A model generated the notes under the pieces. The model ran no database searches. It worked only from the letters and a program-made list of their open reading frames with translations, and was not told where the DNA came from. This document shows, in pieces, positions 1 through 7,379 of a stretch of 26,706 nt of DNA. Made by a program: the position numbers and the translations under genes. The DNA comes from JBPCOI01 sp051000395. Lineage in GTDB: Bacteria; Actinomycetota; Actinomycetes; Mycobacteriales; Jatrophihabitantaceae. Position 1 is the stretch's first letter. Each line of letters begins with the position of its first letter. Location: contig JBPCOI010000099.1 in assembly GCA_051000395.1 (NCBI GenBank), positions 1 to 26,706 of the forward strand, written 5' to 3'.

Positions 1-1868
1 AGCTCGGTGGCATGCAGCCCGGAGGCCTTGTCTGCCTCGGCCAGGCGCTGCTCAACCGCCTCCCGCCGCTCCCGCTCGGTTGCCTGCTCTCGCCGCGCCG
101 CGTCCAGCTGCTCCGCTGCCATCAGCCGTTCGAACGCCAGTTCCTCAGCCACCTCGGTGCGCACCGCCGCCAGCCGCTGCTCACCGGCACGTTCCGCCTC
201 GCCGGCACGCTCGGCGTGCTCGTGCGCCTGCCGCTCGGCCTGCGCGATTCGGTCCTCCAGCTCGGCGACGCGCCGCCCGGAGGCCCTGTCCGCCTCGGCC
301 AGGCGCTCCTGCGCCTGCGATTCGAGCTGCGCGGCCCGCGCCTGCGCGTCGGCGAGGCGCCCCTCAACGACCTCCCGCCGCTCCCGCTCGGTCGCCTGCT
401 CGCGCCGCGCAGCGTCCAGCTGCTCCGCCGCCATCAGCCGTTCGAAGGCCAGCTCCTCGGCCACCTCGGTGCGCACCGCCGCCAGCCGCTGCTCCCCCGC
501 CCGTTCCGCCTCGCCAGCGCGCTCGGCATGCCCCTGCGCCTGCCGCTCGGCCTGCGCGACGCGTTCCTCCAGCTCGGCGGCACGCAGCCCGGAGGCCTTG
601 TCTGCCTCTGCCAGGCGCTGCTCAACCGCCTCCCGACCCTCCCGCTCGGTCGCCTGCTCGCGCCGCGCCACGTCAAGCTGCTCCGCAGCCGCCGCGCGCT
701 CGAAAGCCAACTCCTCGGCCACCTGCGCCCGCACCGCCACCAGCCGCTGCTCCCCCGCCCGTTCCGCCTCACCAGCGCGCTCGGCATTTTCCTGCGCCTG
801 CCGCTCGGCCTGCGCGACGCGGTCCTCCAGCTCGGCGACGCGCTGCCCGGCAGCCCTGTCCGCCTCGGCCAGACGTTCCTGCGCCTCGGTAAGGCGTCCC
901 TCGGCCTGAGCACTCCCTTCCTGCGCCCGCAACTCGACCTGTGCGGCCCGAGCCTGCGCGTCGGCGAGCCGCTGCTCAACCGCCTCCCGCCGCTCCCGCT
1001 CGACCGCCTGCTCGCGCCGCGCCGCGTCCAGCTGTTCCGCAGCCGCCGCGCGCTCGAAAGCCAACTCCTCGGCCAGCTGCGCCCGCATCGCCACCAGCCG
1101 CTGCTCACCCGCACGCTCTGTCTCGCCAGCGCGCTCGTGCGCGGCAGCTTCGGCCTCGGCACGGCCTCGGGCCTGGTTCTCCAGCTCGCCCGCACGACGC
1201 GATTCGGCGTCGAGCGCCGCTTCGGCAGCCACGCGGCGGTCAGTCTCAGCTTGCAGCGCAGCGGCCAGTTCGGCGCGGCCGTGGAGCTGCTGCTCCAGCT
1301 CGCGCACTGTGGCCTCGTGCCGTGCCACGTCGGCGGCCCGCTCCCGCTCCAGGCGCTCGAGACGCGCTGCGAGCTCATCGGAGCGCTCCTGAGCGCCAGG
1401 TTCGGCGCCTGCCCGCGGCGACCCACCGACGTCGCCGCCGCCCTCGGTGCTCGGCACACCGCCGGGGGTAGGCCTCCCGGCCAGGGAGGGCGCCGGCTGC
1501 TCGCCCGCGTCTGTGCCGGAGTTCGGCGGTTGGGACGGCTGCGCCGTCCCGGAACGCTTCTGCACGCGACGCTGCCAGGGTCGTGTCGGATCGAGCAGCC
1601 GCCAGCCGTGTGGACCTTCCTCGGCCAGTTCCCCGGACTGCCCGGTGCCGGAAAAGTCCGTCGCATCGCTGGACGTGCCGACGGCCTCCCCGTTCTGCCG
1701 CATCCACGGTCGGGCAGGTCTCAGCTGCGCCTGCAGGAAGGGCTCATCGGCCCTGGCGAGATCTGCAGCCTCACGTGCCGTGCGCTGCGCCCTGCGCAGG
1801 CCCCAGTTGCGTGCTTTGCGATCGGCCGGCTGCCCGCCATTACCGCCGCCGGTTGCCGAATCGGTCAC
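1..1868 (-). CDS. Large repetitive Ala/Glu/Arg/Gln-rich coiled-coil protein (3' end outside window)
   Basis: An open minus-strand frame runs from a GTG at 1868 (preceded by GGGGGGAGAACGAG) through the window edge: 622 codons with no stop. The first ~165 residues are low-complexity and polar, with WGLRRAQRTAREA near the N-terminus, two PW motifs (RPARPWMRQ, LDPTRPWQRR) and a Gly/Pro/Ser-rich linker. From about residue 165 on it is almost pure heptad-type sequence such as AAEQLDAARREQATERE and RVAELEDRVAQAERQAQ, with no membrane segment or signal peptide. It is last in the stress operon, about 108 bp beyond the cytidine-deaminase-like gene. Frames on the opposite strand here are shadows. I do not recognise a family. 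Composition recalls filament-forming coiled coils (FilP/Scy type) of actinomycetes, but that is an analogy only. The coding assignment is firm, the function unknown. Confidence 0.8.
   Translation of the reverse strand, partial: MTDSATGGGNGGQPADRKARNWGLRRAQRTAREAADLARADEPFLQAQLRPARPWMRQNGEAVGTSSDATDFSGTGQSGELAEEGPHGWRLLDPTRPWQRRVQKRSGTAQPSQPPNSGTDAGEQPAPSLAGRPTPGGVPSTEGGGDVGGSPRAGAEPGAQERSDELAARLERLERERAADVARHEATVRELEQQLHGRAELAAALQAETDRRVAAEAALDAESRRAGELENQARGRAEAEAAAHERAGETERAGEQRLVAMRAQLAEELAFERAAAAEQLDAARREQAVERERREAVEQRLADAQARAAQVELRAQEGSAQAEGRLTEAQERLAEADRAAGQRVAELEDRVAQAERQAQENAERAGEAERAGEQRLVAVRAQVAEELAFERAAAAEQLDVARREQATEREGREAVEQRLAEADKASGLRAAELEERVAQAERQAQGHAERAGEAERAGEQRLAAVRTEVAEELAFERLMAAEQLDAARREQATERERREVVEGRLADAQARAAQLESQAQERLAEADRASGRRVAELEDRIAQAERQAHEHAERAGEAERAGEQRLAAVRTEVAEELAFERLMAAEQLDAARREQATERERREAVEQRLAEADKASGLHATE
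9..1160 (-). repeat. Higher-order tandem repeat inside the coiled-coil gene
   Basis: Four copies of one segment (protein core AEQLDAARREQ) are anchored at 105, 417, 675 and 1029, so the spacings are 312, 258 and 354 bp, all multiples of three. The 105 and 675 copies and their surroundings match over a 570-bp (190-codon) offset: bases from 16 and from 586 are identical over about 45 positions except one. The 354-bp spacing differs from the 312-bp one by 42 bp (14 codons). This suggests a two-unit block (86 + 104 residues) duplicated in frame, with a later 14-codon insertion or deletion. Confidence 0.75.
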
Positions 1869-1976
1869 CTCGTTCTCCCCCCCGAATCCTGGCCAGCCAC
1901 TTCCGAACGGTAACCCGTGGGAGGCAAAACGCGCGTCTCGGAATCACGGTGCCGACGCTCCGCTGCCGTTGGACGC

Positions 1977-2297
1977 TCAGCGCAGGCTGCCGTCCGCCAG
2001 CGCGAACAGGACGTGCGCCTGCGGCGCGACGTCGCGCACGGCGAGAACCCCGGCCGGGTCCGCGGGATCATCGCCGAACACCAGAGCGCACTCCAGCCCG
2101 GCCGCACCGGACGCGACCGCCATCGCGACCGCGAGCTGCAGGGCGCTCAGCTGCAGGCTCGGTAACGCGACGCTGCACGCGACGTAGGTGCGCCCGTCGG
2201 CGTCGCGCACCGCGGCGCCCTGCGCCGTGCCGCCGCGCGCCCGGGCCGAGCGCGCTAGCGTCAGCAGCTTGGCGTCCTCAGGGTCGAGCGCGCTCAT
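1977..2297 (-). CDS. Cytidine-deaminase-like protein, probably catalytically inactive
   Basis: A 106-aa protein starting at the ATG at 2297, which lies 20 bp inside the end of the CorC-type gene. A longer in-frame extension upstream is only the shadow of that gene. The sequence pattern GAAVRDADGRTYVACSVALPS followed by an Ala-rich helix resembles the core of cytidine deaminases, and position in the operon matches the small deaminase-like gene found after corC in mycobacteria (Rv2365c). The zinc-site motifs of true enzymes (C/H-A-E and PCxxC) are not visible: the helix carries LSALQLAVAMA where CAE would be expected, and the C-terminal half has no paired cysteines. A structural or regulatory role is therefore more likely than deamination. 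Family assignment is by pattern and context. Confidence 0.7.
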   Translation of the reverse strand: MSALDPEDAKLLTLARSARARGGTAQGAAVRDADGRTYVACSVALPSLQLSALQLAVAMAVASGAAGLECALVFGDDPADPAGVLAVRDVAPQAHVLFALADGSLR

Positions 2298-3597
2298 GGT
2301 CGTCGTCCTCCGCGTCGGGGTCCCCGCCCGGGTCGAGCAACCGGCGCACCAGCACGGTGTCGATGCGGTTGCGGCGTCCCCCCGCGTTCTCGGCGACAAG
2401 TTCCAGCCCGTACCTCTGCGCACTCGCCCCCGGGATCGGCACTCGCCCCAGGGCGTCGGCGAGCAAGCCGCCCACGGTCTCGACGTCGTCGCGGTCCGGG
2501 ACGCTCACCCCGAACAGCTCGGCAAGATCCTCTACGGCGAGCCGCGCCGTCACGCGGGCAGTGTCTGCGTCGATGCGCTCGACCGGTGCGCGCTCCACGT
2601 CGTACTCGTCGGTGATCTCGCCGACTATCTCCTCCAGGATGTCCTCGATCGTGACGAGCCCGGCCGTGCCGCCGTACTCGTCGATGACGATCGCGATGTG
2701 CGTGCGATGCGCCTGCATCTCCCGCAACAGCTCGTCGACGGGCTTGGACTCCGGCACATAGGTCGCCGAGCGCATCACGTCCGCGACGTGCGTGACGCGG
2801 GCCCGCTCCACGTCCTGCCCGCGGCGGGCGAGGTCCTTGAGGTAGACGATGCCGACGACGTCGTCGAGGTTCTCGCCGGTGACCGGGATCCTGGAGAAGC
2901 CACTCCGCAACGCCAGAGCCAGTGCCTGCGGCACGCTCTTGCTGCCCTCGATCCAGACGATCTCGGTGCGCGGCACCATCACCTCGCGGGCGATCGTGTC
3001 GTCGAGCTCGCACGCTGACTGGATCATCTGCCGCTCGCCGTGCTCGACGACGCCGCGCTCCTCGGCCAGGTCGACGAGTTCACGTAGCTCGACCTCGGAG
3101 GCGAACGGGCCGTCGCGAAAGCCCCGTCCGGGAGTGATCGCATTGCCGACGCGCGTCAGGAGGGACGCGAGTGGGCCGAACACGCGGCCGAGCAGGCGCA
3201 CCGCCCCCGCCCCGGCCAGGGCCACGGCGTTGGGGTGCTGGCGGCCAAGGGTTCGGGGCCCGACGCCCACCACGGCATAGGAGATCACCACCATCACCAC
3301 GACGGTCAGCAACGGCACCGGCCAGCGGGTGCCGAACTGCGTCCGCGCCACGATCGCGACGAGCACGGTCGCCGACAGCTCGCAGGTGACCCGCAGCATC
3401 AGCAGCAGGTTGGTGTACGGCGCGCGGTCGGCAACGATCGTCCGCAGCGCCCGGGCACCCTTGCGGTCCTCCCGCAGGAACTCCTCCACCCGCGCCACCG
3501 ACACTCGCGCCAGCGCCGAGTCGACGCAGGCCAGCAGACCGCCGAGCGGCACCAGGCAGATCGCGATCACCAGCGCGATCACGTCGGCCGCGCTCAC
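2278..3597 (-). CDS. CNNM/CBS-domain membrane protein (CorC/HlyC type)
   Basis: A 439-aa protein from the GTG at 3597, which overlaps the ybeY stop (GTGA). Order of parts: a CNNM (DUF21) membrane region in about residues 1–180 with hydrophobic segments (DVIALVIAICLVPLGG; PLLTVVVMVVISYAVVG), then a pair of CBS domains starting near VMVPRTEIVWI and containing DEYGGTAGLVTIEDILEEI, then a CorC_HlyC C-terminal domain (DRDDVETVGGLLADALGRVP). Such proteins are linked to Mg2+/Co2+ transport or efflux, with CBS domains sensing adenine nucleotides; substrate here is not shown by sequence. It sits directly after ybeY, the usual arrangement in actinobacteria. The frame is open 126 codons further upstream, but that part is the antisense-like shadow of ybeY and is Arg/Pro-rich, so the GTG start is preferred. 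Confidence 0.92.
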   Translation of the reverse strand: MSAADVIALVIAICLVPLGGLLACVDSALARVSVARVEEFLREDRKGARALRTIVADRAPYTNLLLMLRVTCELSATVLVAIVARTQFGTRWPVPLLTVVVMVVISYAVVGVGPRTLGRQHPNAVALAGAGAVRLLGRVFGPLASLLTRVGNAITPGRGFRDGPFASEVELRELVDLAEERGVVEHGERQMIQSACELDDTIAREVMVPRTEIVWIEGSKSVPQALALALRSGFSRIPVTGENLDDVVGIVYLKDLARRGQDVERARVTHVADVMRSATYVPESKPVDELLREMQAHRTHIAIVIDEYGGTAGLVTIEDILEEIVGEITDEYDVERAPVERIDADTARVTARLAVEDLAELFGVSVPDRDDVETVGGLLADALGRVPIPGASAQRYGLELVAENAGGRRNRIDTVLVRRLLDPGGDPDAEDDDHERARP

Positions 3598-4133
3598 GAC
3601 GCCGACCCGTCCCCACCGGTGCCGGGCACCGGCGCCCGGATCGGGCCGCGGCCGCTGTGCCTGGCCCAGTCGGCCACGAGGGCCGCCTGCAGCTGGAACA
3701 TCTCGCGTTCCTCGTCCGGCTCGCCGTGGTCGTAGCCCAGCAGGTGCAGGATTCCGTGCGTGCAGAGCAGGTGCAGCTCCGCCTCGGTCGAGTGCCCGGT
3801 CGAGGCGGCCTGATCCGCGGCAACCGCCGGGCAGAGCACGACGTCGCCGAGCATTGCCTGCCCGATCCCCTCGTCGGTGGCCGGCGGAGCGGACGGGTCG
3901 AGACGCTCCACCGGGCCGTCGGCACCGTCCATCGGAAACGCCATCACATCGGTCGGGCCGGATAGGTCCATCCACTGCAGGTGCAGCGCGGCCATCGCCT
4001 CGGGGTCGAGCAGCACGACCGACAGCTCCGCCAGCGGGTTGACGCCGAGCGCGTCCAGCACGAACCTGCCCAACTGGGCGAGCGCGAGTTCGTCGACCTC
4101 GGCGCCCGACTCGTTGTTGATCTCTGTGGTCAC
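3594..4133 (-). CDS. ybeY: Endoribonuclease YbeY (rRNA maturation factor)
   Basis: A 179-aa protein starting at the GTG at 4133 (reads VTTEINNESG, the usual YbeY N-terminus). The zinc-binding motif H-x3-H-x5-H is present as HGILHLLGYDH, preceded by an acidic stretch with LGDVVLCPAVA. YbeY is a metal-dependent RNase needed for 16S rRNA 3' maturation and 70S quality control. The C-terminal ~20 residues (Gly/Pro-rich, ending GTGGDGSAS) are an extension beyond the catalytic core. The start lies 44 bp downstream of the phoH stop, and the stop overlaps the next gene's GTG. Frame-open sequence upstream of the GTG (Pro/Arg/Ser-rich) overlaps phoH and is rejected as coding. Position between phoH and corC is the standard one. 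Confidence 0.95.
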   Translation of the reverse strand: MTTEINNESGAEVDELALAQLGRFVLDALGVNPLAELSVVLLDPEAMAALHLQWMDLSGPTDVMAFPMDGADGPVERLDPSAPPATDEGIGQAMLGDVVLCPAVAADQAASTGHSTEAELHLLCTHGILHLLGYDHGEPDEEREMFQLQAALVADWARHSGRGPIRAPVPGTGGDGSAS

Positions 4134-4176
4134 CGCGAGCCGTACCTGTCCGGCAGAGCTTCGGCGCGCCGGTGCG

Positions 4177-6243
4177 TCATCGTCTCGGTTTGGCGCGGTG
4201 GGGGCGCTGGTGGACGGGGTGCTGGGTTGCGGAAGCCGCTTCCTCCGAGGCGTCCCAACGCTCGTAGGCGTCGACGATCTCACCGACCAGGCGGTGCCGC
4301 ACGACGTCGGTCGAGGTGAGGTTCGCGAAGTGCACGTCCTCGAGTTCGCCGAGGATCCCGCGCACCACCTTCAGGCCGCTGCGGGTGTCGCCCGGTAGGT
4401 CGACCTGCGTGACGTCACCGGTGACGACGATCTTCGAGCCGAACCCGAGACGGGTCAGGAACATCTTCATCTGCTCAGGCGTGGTGTTCTGCGCCTCGTC
4501 GAGGATGATGAACGCATCGTTGAGGGTGTTGTGCGTGACCAGGAAATCATCGGTCACGTAGAGCGAGTCGGCTGCGGCCACCTGGATGCAGATCGCCTCG
4601 TCCTCTCCGGCCGCTTCGATGCTGTCGATGAAGCGCGTCGGCCGGCCACCGCCGCTCGCGCGATAGACGGCCTGCTTCCGGCACAGTCGAAACGGTCCGA
4701 TGTCGGCCGGAAGCCGGATCTCCAGCGCGTAGCTGTCGTCCCGCTGACGACGCGAGCACGCGACTCCGCCGAGCGAGCGGACGAGGAACACGACATCGTC
4801 GCTGAGGTGTGACGAGCACGTTGCGTAGTGGATGCGGCAGGTCCGGTCCCGCTGGTGGACCGGGTCGCCACCGCCGTCCAACAGCCCTTGCAGCAAAGCG
4901 ATTCGAGCGCTTGCCGAGCCGAACAGGTAGCTCCGCGGGATGAATTTCTCCTGCGGGCGCGTCCCCGCGGGCCCGAGGTCGCGAAGAGCGTGGGTGATCG
5001 GGTCCGCGACGAGGACGCTGCCCCGCTCGTTGCGGGCCTCCAGCGCCACCGCGCGCGCGACGGACAACTCCTCGTCCACGATGCCGGACGACGGGATGGC
5101 CGACCTGACCGGAGCGTCGTCGGCGATCACCAGCCCGAGCGCGTAGGGGGCCAGCGGAAGTTCGTGTGGCTCGAACTCCACCGGACGCGTCACTGGCAGC
5201 TCGTAGCGATGGACCCGGCCGCGGGTGAGGCGGCCGATCATTTCCCGCGTCTGGAGCACGCGCGGGGGCCGGCCGTGGCTACGGTCCTCGGGCGTGGACA
5301 CCGCCCAGAGGTGTTCACCGCAGCACAGGGTGCTGGCACCGTCCTGCGTGCGAACCCGGAACAGCTGCTTTCGACCCTGCGGATAGACCCCGAGCACCGG
5401 CGTCGGCAATCCGTTCGAACCGATCACCAGGTCGCCGACGCGCAGGCTGCCGATCGGAGAAAATCCCTGCGGGGTTGCGACCAGGGCAGTGCGGGGCTGC
5501 GCGCGGCCGCGCATGTAGGCCAGCGGTGCGATCTCGATCGTGCCGGCCTGGGTCAGCCGCGGGATGGACTCGGGATCGAGCATGTCCTGCAGGGCGTCGA
5601 GCAGGGGCCGCAGGTACGGGTCGATCTTGTCGTAGAGGGTGCCGGGCAGGAATCCCAGGCGCTCGCCCGCCTCGACCGCCGGGCGAGTCAGGATGATCCG
5701 GGTGACCTGCTTGGCTTGCAGCGCCTGCACCGCCTTCGCGACGGCGAGGTAGGTCTTGCCGGTGCCGGCCGGCCCGATGCCGAAGACCACCGTGTGCTTG
5801 TCGATCGCGTCGACGTAGCGCTTCTGGTTCAGCGTCTTGGGACGGATGTTCTTGCCGCGCCGCGAGAGGATGTTGAGACTGAGCACCTCGGCCGGCCGCT
5901 CGCCGGAATCGGCGGACAGGATGCCGAGGGCGCGGGTGACCGAGTCCGGGGTCAGGTGCTGACCGGCCTTGACCAGCTCGAGCAGTTCCTCGAACAGGCG
6001 CACCGCTATCGCGTTGTCGCCGGCCGCTCCGGTGATCGTGATCTCGTTGCCACGGACGTGGACGTCGCTGTCGAGGCTGCGCTCGATCACCCGCAGCAGC
6101 TCGTCGCGCGATCCGAGCAGCGAGACCATCGCCTGCTCACCGGGCACCACCACGACGGTGGAAACGCGATCCTGGATAGGCCTGGGACCTGAAGTGGGGT
6201 CGGACAAGTTCTGCTCTCTGGTCGGCGGCAAGTGCCTGTCCAC
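4177..6243 (-). CDS. phoH: PhoH-family ATPase precursor carrying an intein
   Basis: A single 688-codon frame. Extein parts are residues 1–247 and 573–688, so the spliced host protein would be 363 aa, close to mycobacterial PhoH1. The N-terminal KH-like region is followed by RPKTLNQKRYVDAID, the Walker A motif GPAGTGKTYLA (158–168), LTRPAVEAGERLGFLPG, then MRGR, at which the intein interrupts, and immediately after it TLNDAFIILDEAQNTT with the Walker B motif. PhoH proteins are cytoplasmic ATPases, often fused or linked to RNA functions and usually next to ybeY as here. The GTG at 6243 has no good ribosome site; a TTG at 6207, six to eight bases after AGAGAG, is an alternative start. The C-terminal ~25 residues are basic and disordered. 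Confidence 0.95.
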   Translation of the reverse strand: MDRHLPPTREQNLSDPTSGPRPIQDRVSTVVVVPGEQAMVSLLGSRDELLRVIERSLDSDVHVRGNEITITGAAGDNAIAVRLFEELLELVKAGQHLTPDSVTRALGILSADSGERPAEVLSLNILSRRGKNIRPKTLNQKRYVDAIDKHTVVFGIGPAGTGKTYLAVAKAVQALQAKQVTRIILTRPAVEAGERLGFLPGTLYDKIDPYLRPLLDALQDMLDPESIPRLTQAGTIEIAPLAYMRGRAQPRTALVATPQGFSPIGSLRVGDLVIGSNGLPTPVLGVYPQGRKQLFRVRTQDGASTLCCGEHLWAVSTPEDRSHGRPPRVLQTREMIGRLTRGRVHRYELPVTRPVEFEPHELPLAPYALGLVIADDAPVRSAIPSSGIVDEELSVARAVALEARNERGSVLVADPITHALRDLGPAGTRPQEKFIPRSYLFGSASARIALLQGLLDGGGDPVHQRDRTCRIHYATCSSHLSDDVVFLVRSLGGVACSRRQRDDSYALEIRLPADIGPFRLCRKQAVYRASGGGRPTRFIDSIEAAGEDEAICIQVAAADSLYVTDDFLVTHNTLNDAFIILDEAQNTTPEQMKMFLTRLGFGSKIVVTGDVTQVDLPGDTRSGLKVVRGILGELEDVHFANLTSTDVVRHRLVGEIVDAYERWDASEEAASATQHPVHQRPHRAKPRR
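4528..5502 (-). mobile_element. Intein in PhoH: class 3 (W-C-T) splicing signature with LAGLIDADG-type insert
   Basis: A 325-residue in-frame insertion between R247 and T573 of the PhoH precursor, exactly in the conserved junction MRGR/TLNDAF. It begins AQPRTALVATPQGFSPIGSL, a block A motif whose first residue is Ala rather than Cys/Ser. Block B reads CCGEHLWAV, giving His64 and Trp66 of the intein. The C-terminal part reads AICIQV (Cys305, block F position 4) and YVTDDFLVTHN, giving Thr323, His324 and Asn325; the next extein residue is Thr. Trp/Cys/Thr at these places is the hallmark of class 3 inteins, which use the block F cysteine as first nucleophile. The usual block B Thr is replaced by Cys. 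Between the blocks lies a dodecapeptide homing-endonuclease-like region with motifs ALGLVIADD and LQGLLDGGG. Confidence 0.92.
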
Positions 6244-6275
6244 TGTAGCGGCGCGTGCCGTCCTGTCGCCTGGAT

Positions 6276-6614
6276 TCAGCCCGGCGGCCAGCTGAACGCA
6301 CGGCCCGCGAGCAGGTGCGCGTGGACGTGGAACACGGTCTGATGCGCTCCCGCTCCGGTGTTGAACACGGTGCGGAAATCGGTGATCTTCTCCTGCTCCG
6401 CGACGGCCCGGATCCCGGCCACGAGCGCGGCGGCCGTCTCGGGATCGGCGCCCAGCTCCGCGAGGTCGCGCACATGCTTCTTCGGGATGACGAGCAGGTG
6501 CACCGGCGCCTGCGGGTTGCGGTCGGCGAAGGCGAGCACGTCGGCGTTGTCGAAGATCGTCGCCGCCTCGATGTCGCCGGCGACGATGGAACAGAACACG
6601 CAGTCCTCGGCCAT
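6276..6614 (-). CDS. HIT-family nucleotide-binding hydrolase
   Basis: A complete 112-aa histidine-triad protein. The N-terminus CVFCSIVAGDIEA and the C-terminal catalytic motif FHVHAHLLAG are typical of the HINT/PKCI branch, whose members hydrolyse nucleoside phosphoramidates or release AMP/GMP from conjugates. The central VHLLVIPKKHVRDLAEL is also family-typical. The start is the ATG at 6614; no strong Shine–Dalgarno is seen (the preceding bases are TCTCGGGA). It stands between rsmE (33 bp upstream) and phoH (32 bp downstream), a common actinobacterial position, so it is probably part of the same transcript. Physiological substrate cannot be read from sequence. Confidence 0.94.
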   Translation of the reverse strand: MAEDCVFCSIVAGDIEAATIFDNADVLAFADRNPQAPVHLLVIPKKHVRDLAELGADPETAAALVAGIRAVAEQEKITDFRTVFNTGAGAHQTVFHVHAHLLAGRAFSWPPG

Positions 6615-6647
6615 TCCCGAGAGCCTACTGTCGCCGGGCTGTGCGCC

Positions 6648-7379
6648 TCAGGACCAGCGGCCCAAGCGCAGCGACAACGCAGCCAGGGCAGCTGCGCCGG
6701 CAGTCGAGGTCCGCAGCACCGCGTCGCCGAGTCGCACCGCACTCGAGCCCGCCGCGGCGAAGCGCTCCAGCTCGTCGTCGCTGATGCCGCCCTCCGGGCC
6801 GACCACCACCACCAGCACGCCGGTGGAGGGCACCGGGCAGCTGGCGAGCGCGGACGTCGCCGACTCGTGCAGCACGAGACCGCCGCTTGCAGTAGCGAGA
6901 CGAGCGGTGACCTGCCCAGTCGTCTCGACCGGCGCGACGGACGGGACCCACGGCCGACGGCTCTGCTTGGCGGCTTCGCGGGCGACCCGCCGCCACCGTG
7001 CCAGTGCCTTGTCGGCACGCGGGCCGTGCCACTGCGTGATCGAGCGCGACGCCTGCCACGGCACGATCTCGTCCACACCGAGCTCGGTCATCGACTCGAC
7101 GGCGAGCTCGGCACGCTCGCCCTTCGGCAGCGCCTGCACGACGACCAGCCGCGGGTCGGGAACGGGGACGGTGCAGCGCGATCGGGCGTGCAGCAGCAGG
7201 CCGTCCGGGCGCACCTGGGCAACCGTGCAGTCCAGCACGGTTCCGGCGGCGTCGCCGATCTGCACGCGCTCGCCGGGGGCCAGGCGGCGCACCCGTGCCG
7301 CGTGCCGTCCCTCGTCGCCGAGCAGCAGCACCGAGTCGCCGGGGGGCAGCGTGTCGACGTAGAAGAGCGCCGGCGTCAC
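6648..7379 (-). CDS. rsmE: 16S rRNA (uracil1498-N3)-methyltransferase RsmE
   Basis: A 243-aa SPOUT-class methyltransferase using S-adenosylmethionine to methylate U1498 of 16S rRNA. Visible features are an N-terminal PUA-like region (GRHAARVRRLAPGERVQIGD), the central helix region ALPKGERAELAVESMTELGV, and the knot signature VVVVGPEGGISDDEL followed by LGDAVLRTSTAG, which forms the SAM pocket. The GTG start at 7379 overlaps the dnaJ stop (GTGA), so the two genes are probably translationally coupled. The dnaJ2–rsmE order is conserved in actinobacteria. Nothing unusual in length or motifs. Confidence 0.95.
   Translation of the reverse strand: MTPALFYVDTLPPGDSVLLLGDEGRHAARVRRLAPGERVQIGDAAGTVLDCTVAQVRPDGLLLHARSRCTVPVPDPRLVVVQALPKGERAELAVESMTELGVDEIVPWQASRSITQWHGPRADKALARWRRVAREAAKQSRRPWVPSVAPVETTGQVTARLATASGGLVLHESATSALASCPVPSTGVLVVVVGPEGGISDDELERFAAAGSSAVRLGDAVLRTSTAGAAALAALSLRLGRWS

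Noticed and set aside
12..1913. A 633-codon plus-strand frame with Leu/Arg/Pro-rich repeats
   Set aside because: It is the reverse shadow of the coiled-coil gene: repeats and composition follow from the minus-strand heptads, and its sequence resembles no protein family.
3235..3735. Plus-strand frame with a run of histidines (HHHHHD), suggestive of a metal-binding protein
   Set aside because: It is antisense to the valine/methionine-rich membrane segment of the CorC-type gene, which is clearly coding.
4828..6192. 454-codon plus-strand frame opposite phoH
   Set aside because: It mirrors the phoH extein and intein codons and lacks any family-like motif; the minus strand has strong homology.
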